DNA of 6,302 nucleotides from Clostridiales bacterium (GTDB lineage Bacteria; Bacillota; Clostridia; Christensenellales; Aristaeellaceae): the NCBI GenBank assembly GCA_012512355.1, contig JAAZEI010000072.1, positions 1-6,302 on the forward strand, in the 5' to 3' direction. Numbering within the stretch: the first letter of the stretch is position 1; each line of letters starts with the position of its first letter. A program made the position numbers and the translations under genes. Below, piece after piece: positions 6,077 to 6,302 of the stretch. Under the pieces are notes generated by a model. The model was not told the origin of the DNA and made no database searches. It was given only the letters and a program-made list of their open reading frames with translations.

Positions 6077-6302
6077 CGCGATAGAGTACGCTGGAGTTCG
6101 CAACTTTGCCCAGGGGTTGAATGGGCAAGGCACTCGGACTCCGAACCCAACATGCTTGAATGGCTGTACGGGCAGATGATGGAAGTATAAGTTTCCCGCA
6201 AGATCGGCGCTGGCAAGCATGAGCAAGGTCAGGAGAGAACCAGTCACCGCTGCTGTTTCTGGGCACGGCGCATGACATGGACCTCGCCGCGCAGTGTGAT
6301 CG
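6077..6302 (+). pseudogene. IS256-family (mutator-type) transposase, decayed N-terminal fragment
   Basis: Reading on from 6077 in the adaptor's frame gives a transposase-like sequence. The recognisable part runs from about 6143 to 6274: E-P-N-M-L-E-W-L-Y-G-Q-M-M-E-V, a TAA stop at 6188-6190 where family members usually have a charged residue, then V-S-R-K-I-G-A-G-K-H-E-Q, E-R-T-S-H-R-C, and R-R-M. This is the N-terminal pattern of a large group of IS256 transposases (leucine-rich helix, M-E-x-E-V-S, I-G-A, E-R-x-x-x-R, then the R-R-x-D-T-R strand). After R-R-M the match breaks where the bases CATGACATGG hold a short tandem duplication, suggesting a frameshift. No start codon, terminal inverted repeat or full upstream element fits between the adaptor's stop and this fragment, so the left end is probably lost as well. 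The stretch is clearly richer in G+C than the operon. The remainder would lie beyond the window. The family assignment is by pattern memory only. Confidence 0.68.

Noticed and set aside
5771..6247. 158-codon frame on the minus strand
   Set aside because: It runs antisense through the adaptor's C-terminal domain and across the composition break into the transposase relic; no start signal or family resemblance supports it.
6042..6278. 78-codon minus-strand frame at the right edge
   Set aside because: It is the reverse of the transposase relic, whose plus-strand reading gives a recognisable family pattern.

Overview
The window looks like part of a chromosome of a low-to-mid-GC Bacillota (Firmicutes) bacterium. 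The grounds are purine-rich Shine-Dalgarno sites (AAGGGAGG, AAAGGAG, AGGAGG), TTG and GTG starts, small secreted proteins with Gram-positive-style signal peptides, a DUF4367-type protein at the left edge, and an IS256-type relic at the right edge. The genus cannot be told from the sequence. All supported genes are on the + strand.

Region 1 (1-948): the 3' part of a DUF4367-like protein, probably the extracytoplasmic end of a membrane anti-sigma factor. It is followed by a candidate extracytoplasmic-function (ECF) sigma promoter (TGTAAC-N17-CGTT, 465-491) and a 140-residue secreted protein. This arrangement suggests the secreted protein belongs to an envelope or secretion-stress regulon controlled by an upstream ECF sigma/anti-sigma pair whose sigma gene lies outside the window.

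Region 2 (949-1781): a 227-base spacer with no convincing gene, then a second secreted protein of unknown function (1176-1691). A 90-base spacer follows that carries a perfect 8+8 inverted repeat (1717-1738).

Region 3 (1782-6076): a tightly packed four-gene operon. It encodes a carbohydrate-type extracellular solute-binding protein, MalF-like and MalG-like permeases, and a HlyD/MacA-like membrane fusion (adaptor) protein. Gene junctions are a 1-base gap and two 4-base overlaps, so the four proteins are very likely made together. Pairing a CUT1-style importer core with an efflux-type adaptor is the most unusual feature here. No ATPase gene is present, so energy must come from an ATPase encoded outside the window or from a shared MsmX-type ATPase.

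Region 4 (6077-6302): distinctly more GC-rich DNA (33/60 G+C in 6121-6180 and 38/60 in 6241-6300, against 23/60 in 4441-4500, counted by hand). It carries a decayed N-terminal fragment of an IS256-family (mutator-type) transposase with an in-frame stop, and marks a rearrangement junction directly behind the operon.
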